Shown one piece after another: positions 31,986-32,219 of a DNA stretch of 32,219 bases. Positions within the stretch are counted from its first letter, which is position 1. Each line of letters begins with the position of its first letter. Below the pieces are notes generated by a model. The model did not search any database. It saw only the letters and a list, made by a program, of their open reading frames with translations, and had not been told where the DNA came from. The stretch lies in NCBI GenBank assembly GCA_002494165.1, contig DLBH01000026.1:7965-40183 (forward strand), read 5' to 3'. This stretch comes from Lachnospiraceae bacterium UBA7026 (lineage in GTDB: Bacteria > Bacillota > Clostridia > Lachnospirales > Lachnospiraceae). The position numbers and the translations under genes were made by a program.

Positions 31986-32219
31986 TTATATTTTCTTCAG
32001 GCCTTCCGCGATCTTAAAAACATATCTAGACTTCCATCTGCTGAAGGTTACTCTTGTCGCACCAGCATCTAATGGATACGGCATGCCGTGCTGGATGTTG
32101 TTCCACACCGCAGTCTGATAAGGTTCCGGCATCAGAGACTTTTCTGTCTCGATCAGGTTGATGATGGCCAGGTCACGCTCAAGGTTGATCGCCTTCCTTG
32201 CCGTCGGGTCACTGACATC
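31986..32219 (-). CDS. Putative phage late regulator (ArpU/RinA-like), C-terminal part
   Basis: The last 77 codons of a gene that enters from the right edge. The sequence DPTARKAINLERDLAIINLI, QTAVWNNIQHGMPYP, then TFSRWKSRYVFKIAEGLKKI resembles the C-terminus of ArpU/RinA-type late transcription regulators, which occupy this position upstream of HNH/terminase in Gram-positive phages. WxxRYVFKIA looks like the conserved end helix. The N-terminus is missing, so the family call is inference from a short piece and the context. Confidence 0.55.
   Translation of the reverse strand, partial: DVSDPTARKAINLERDLAIINLIETEKSLMPEPYQTAVWNNIQHGMPYPLDAGATRVTFSRWKSRYVFKIAEGLKKI

Larger units (their letters stand above)
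8050..32219 (-). mobile_element. Prophage, late region (HK97-type siphovirus), right part outside the window
   Basis: An uninterrupted minus-strand series runs in the standard siphovirus order: HNH, terminase, portal, protease, capsid, connectors, tail, tape measure, tail tip, fibre, holin, lysin. All genes overlap or abut. There is no integrase, repressor or replication gene here, so those should lie to the right. The left boundary is inferred from the 8050-8070 repeats and could be anywhere from about 8,010 to 8,700. The morphogenesis genes look intact, apart from the partial gene at the edge, so the phage may be functional. Confidence 0.9.

Noticed and set aside
1..32219. tRNA or rRNA genes
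   Set aside because: I saw no cloverleaf or rRNA-like sequence on either strand; a dedicated tRNA search was not possible.

Overview
The window joins a stretch of clostridial chromosome (about 1-8,050) to most of the late half of an integrated tailed-phage genome (about 8,050 to the right edge). The host looks like a gut-type Lachnospiraceae/Clostridia: a TmcAL-family tRNA modification gene lies next to acetate kinase, ribosome binding sites are strong AGGAGG types, promoters are sigma-A-like and the DNA has mid GC content. The family-level call is inferred from gene content only.

Host part. A truncated tmcAL gene reads left out of the window. Rightward genes are ackA with its own promoter, a structured leader and a terminator; a short pyruvate-kinase-like protein without the usual C-terminal domain; and two consecutive small+large subunit pairs of the aconitase/isopropylmalate dehydratase superfamily. 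Both pairs keep the iron-sulfur cysteines but differ from ordinary LeuCD at the substrate loop, and no leuA or leuB is nearby. A 16-bp tandem repeat and a small gene of unknown function with a near-consensus promoter follow.

Boundary. Between about 8,010 and 8,700 there are two direct repeats resembling integrase arm sites, two bidirectional-looking terminators, and a rightward helix-turn-helix gene whose promoter carries two matching inverted-repeat operators. This looks like the attachment-site end of the prophage with a small cargo gene.

Prophage part. From the right edge leftward, all on the minus strand, lie a partial regulator gene, a terminator, HNH nuclease, a possible cos region, small and large terminase, portal, ClpP-type head protease, major capsid protein, head-tail connector, head closure, putative tail terminator, gp10-like protein, major tail protein, tail assembly chaperones, tape measure, Dit, a tail-tip protein with an S74 chaperone domain, a 2,104-residue receptor-binding fibre, holin, a GH114-like protein and a three-domain endolysin. 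This is the canonical order of an HK97-type siphovirus. Integrase, repressor and replication genes should lie beyond the right edge.

Most notable are two separate -1 frameshift signals in the one morphogenesis operon: the expected T TTT TTT site in the tail chaperones, and a less usual A AAC CCT site at the last codons of the capsid gene, placed in a hairpin loop and opening a 130-codon extension. Also unusual are a CotH-kinase-like segment inside the giant fibre and a 38-codon frame after it that begins with a degenerate copy of the fibre's own C-terminal end.
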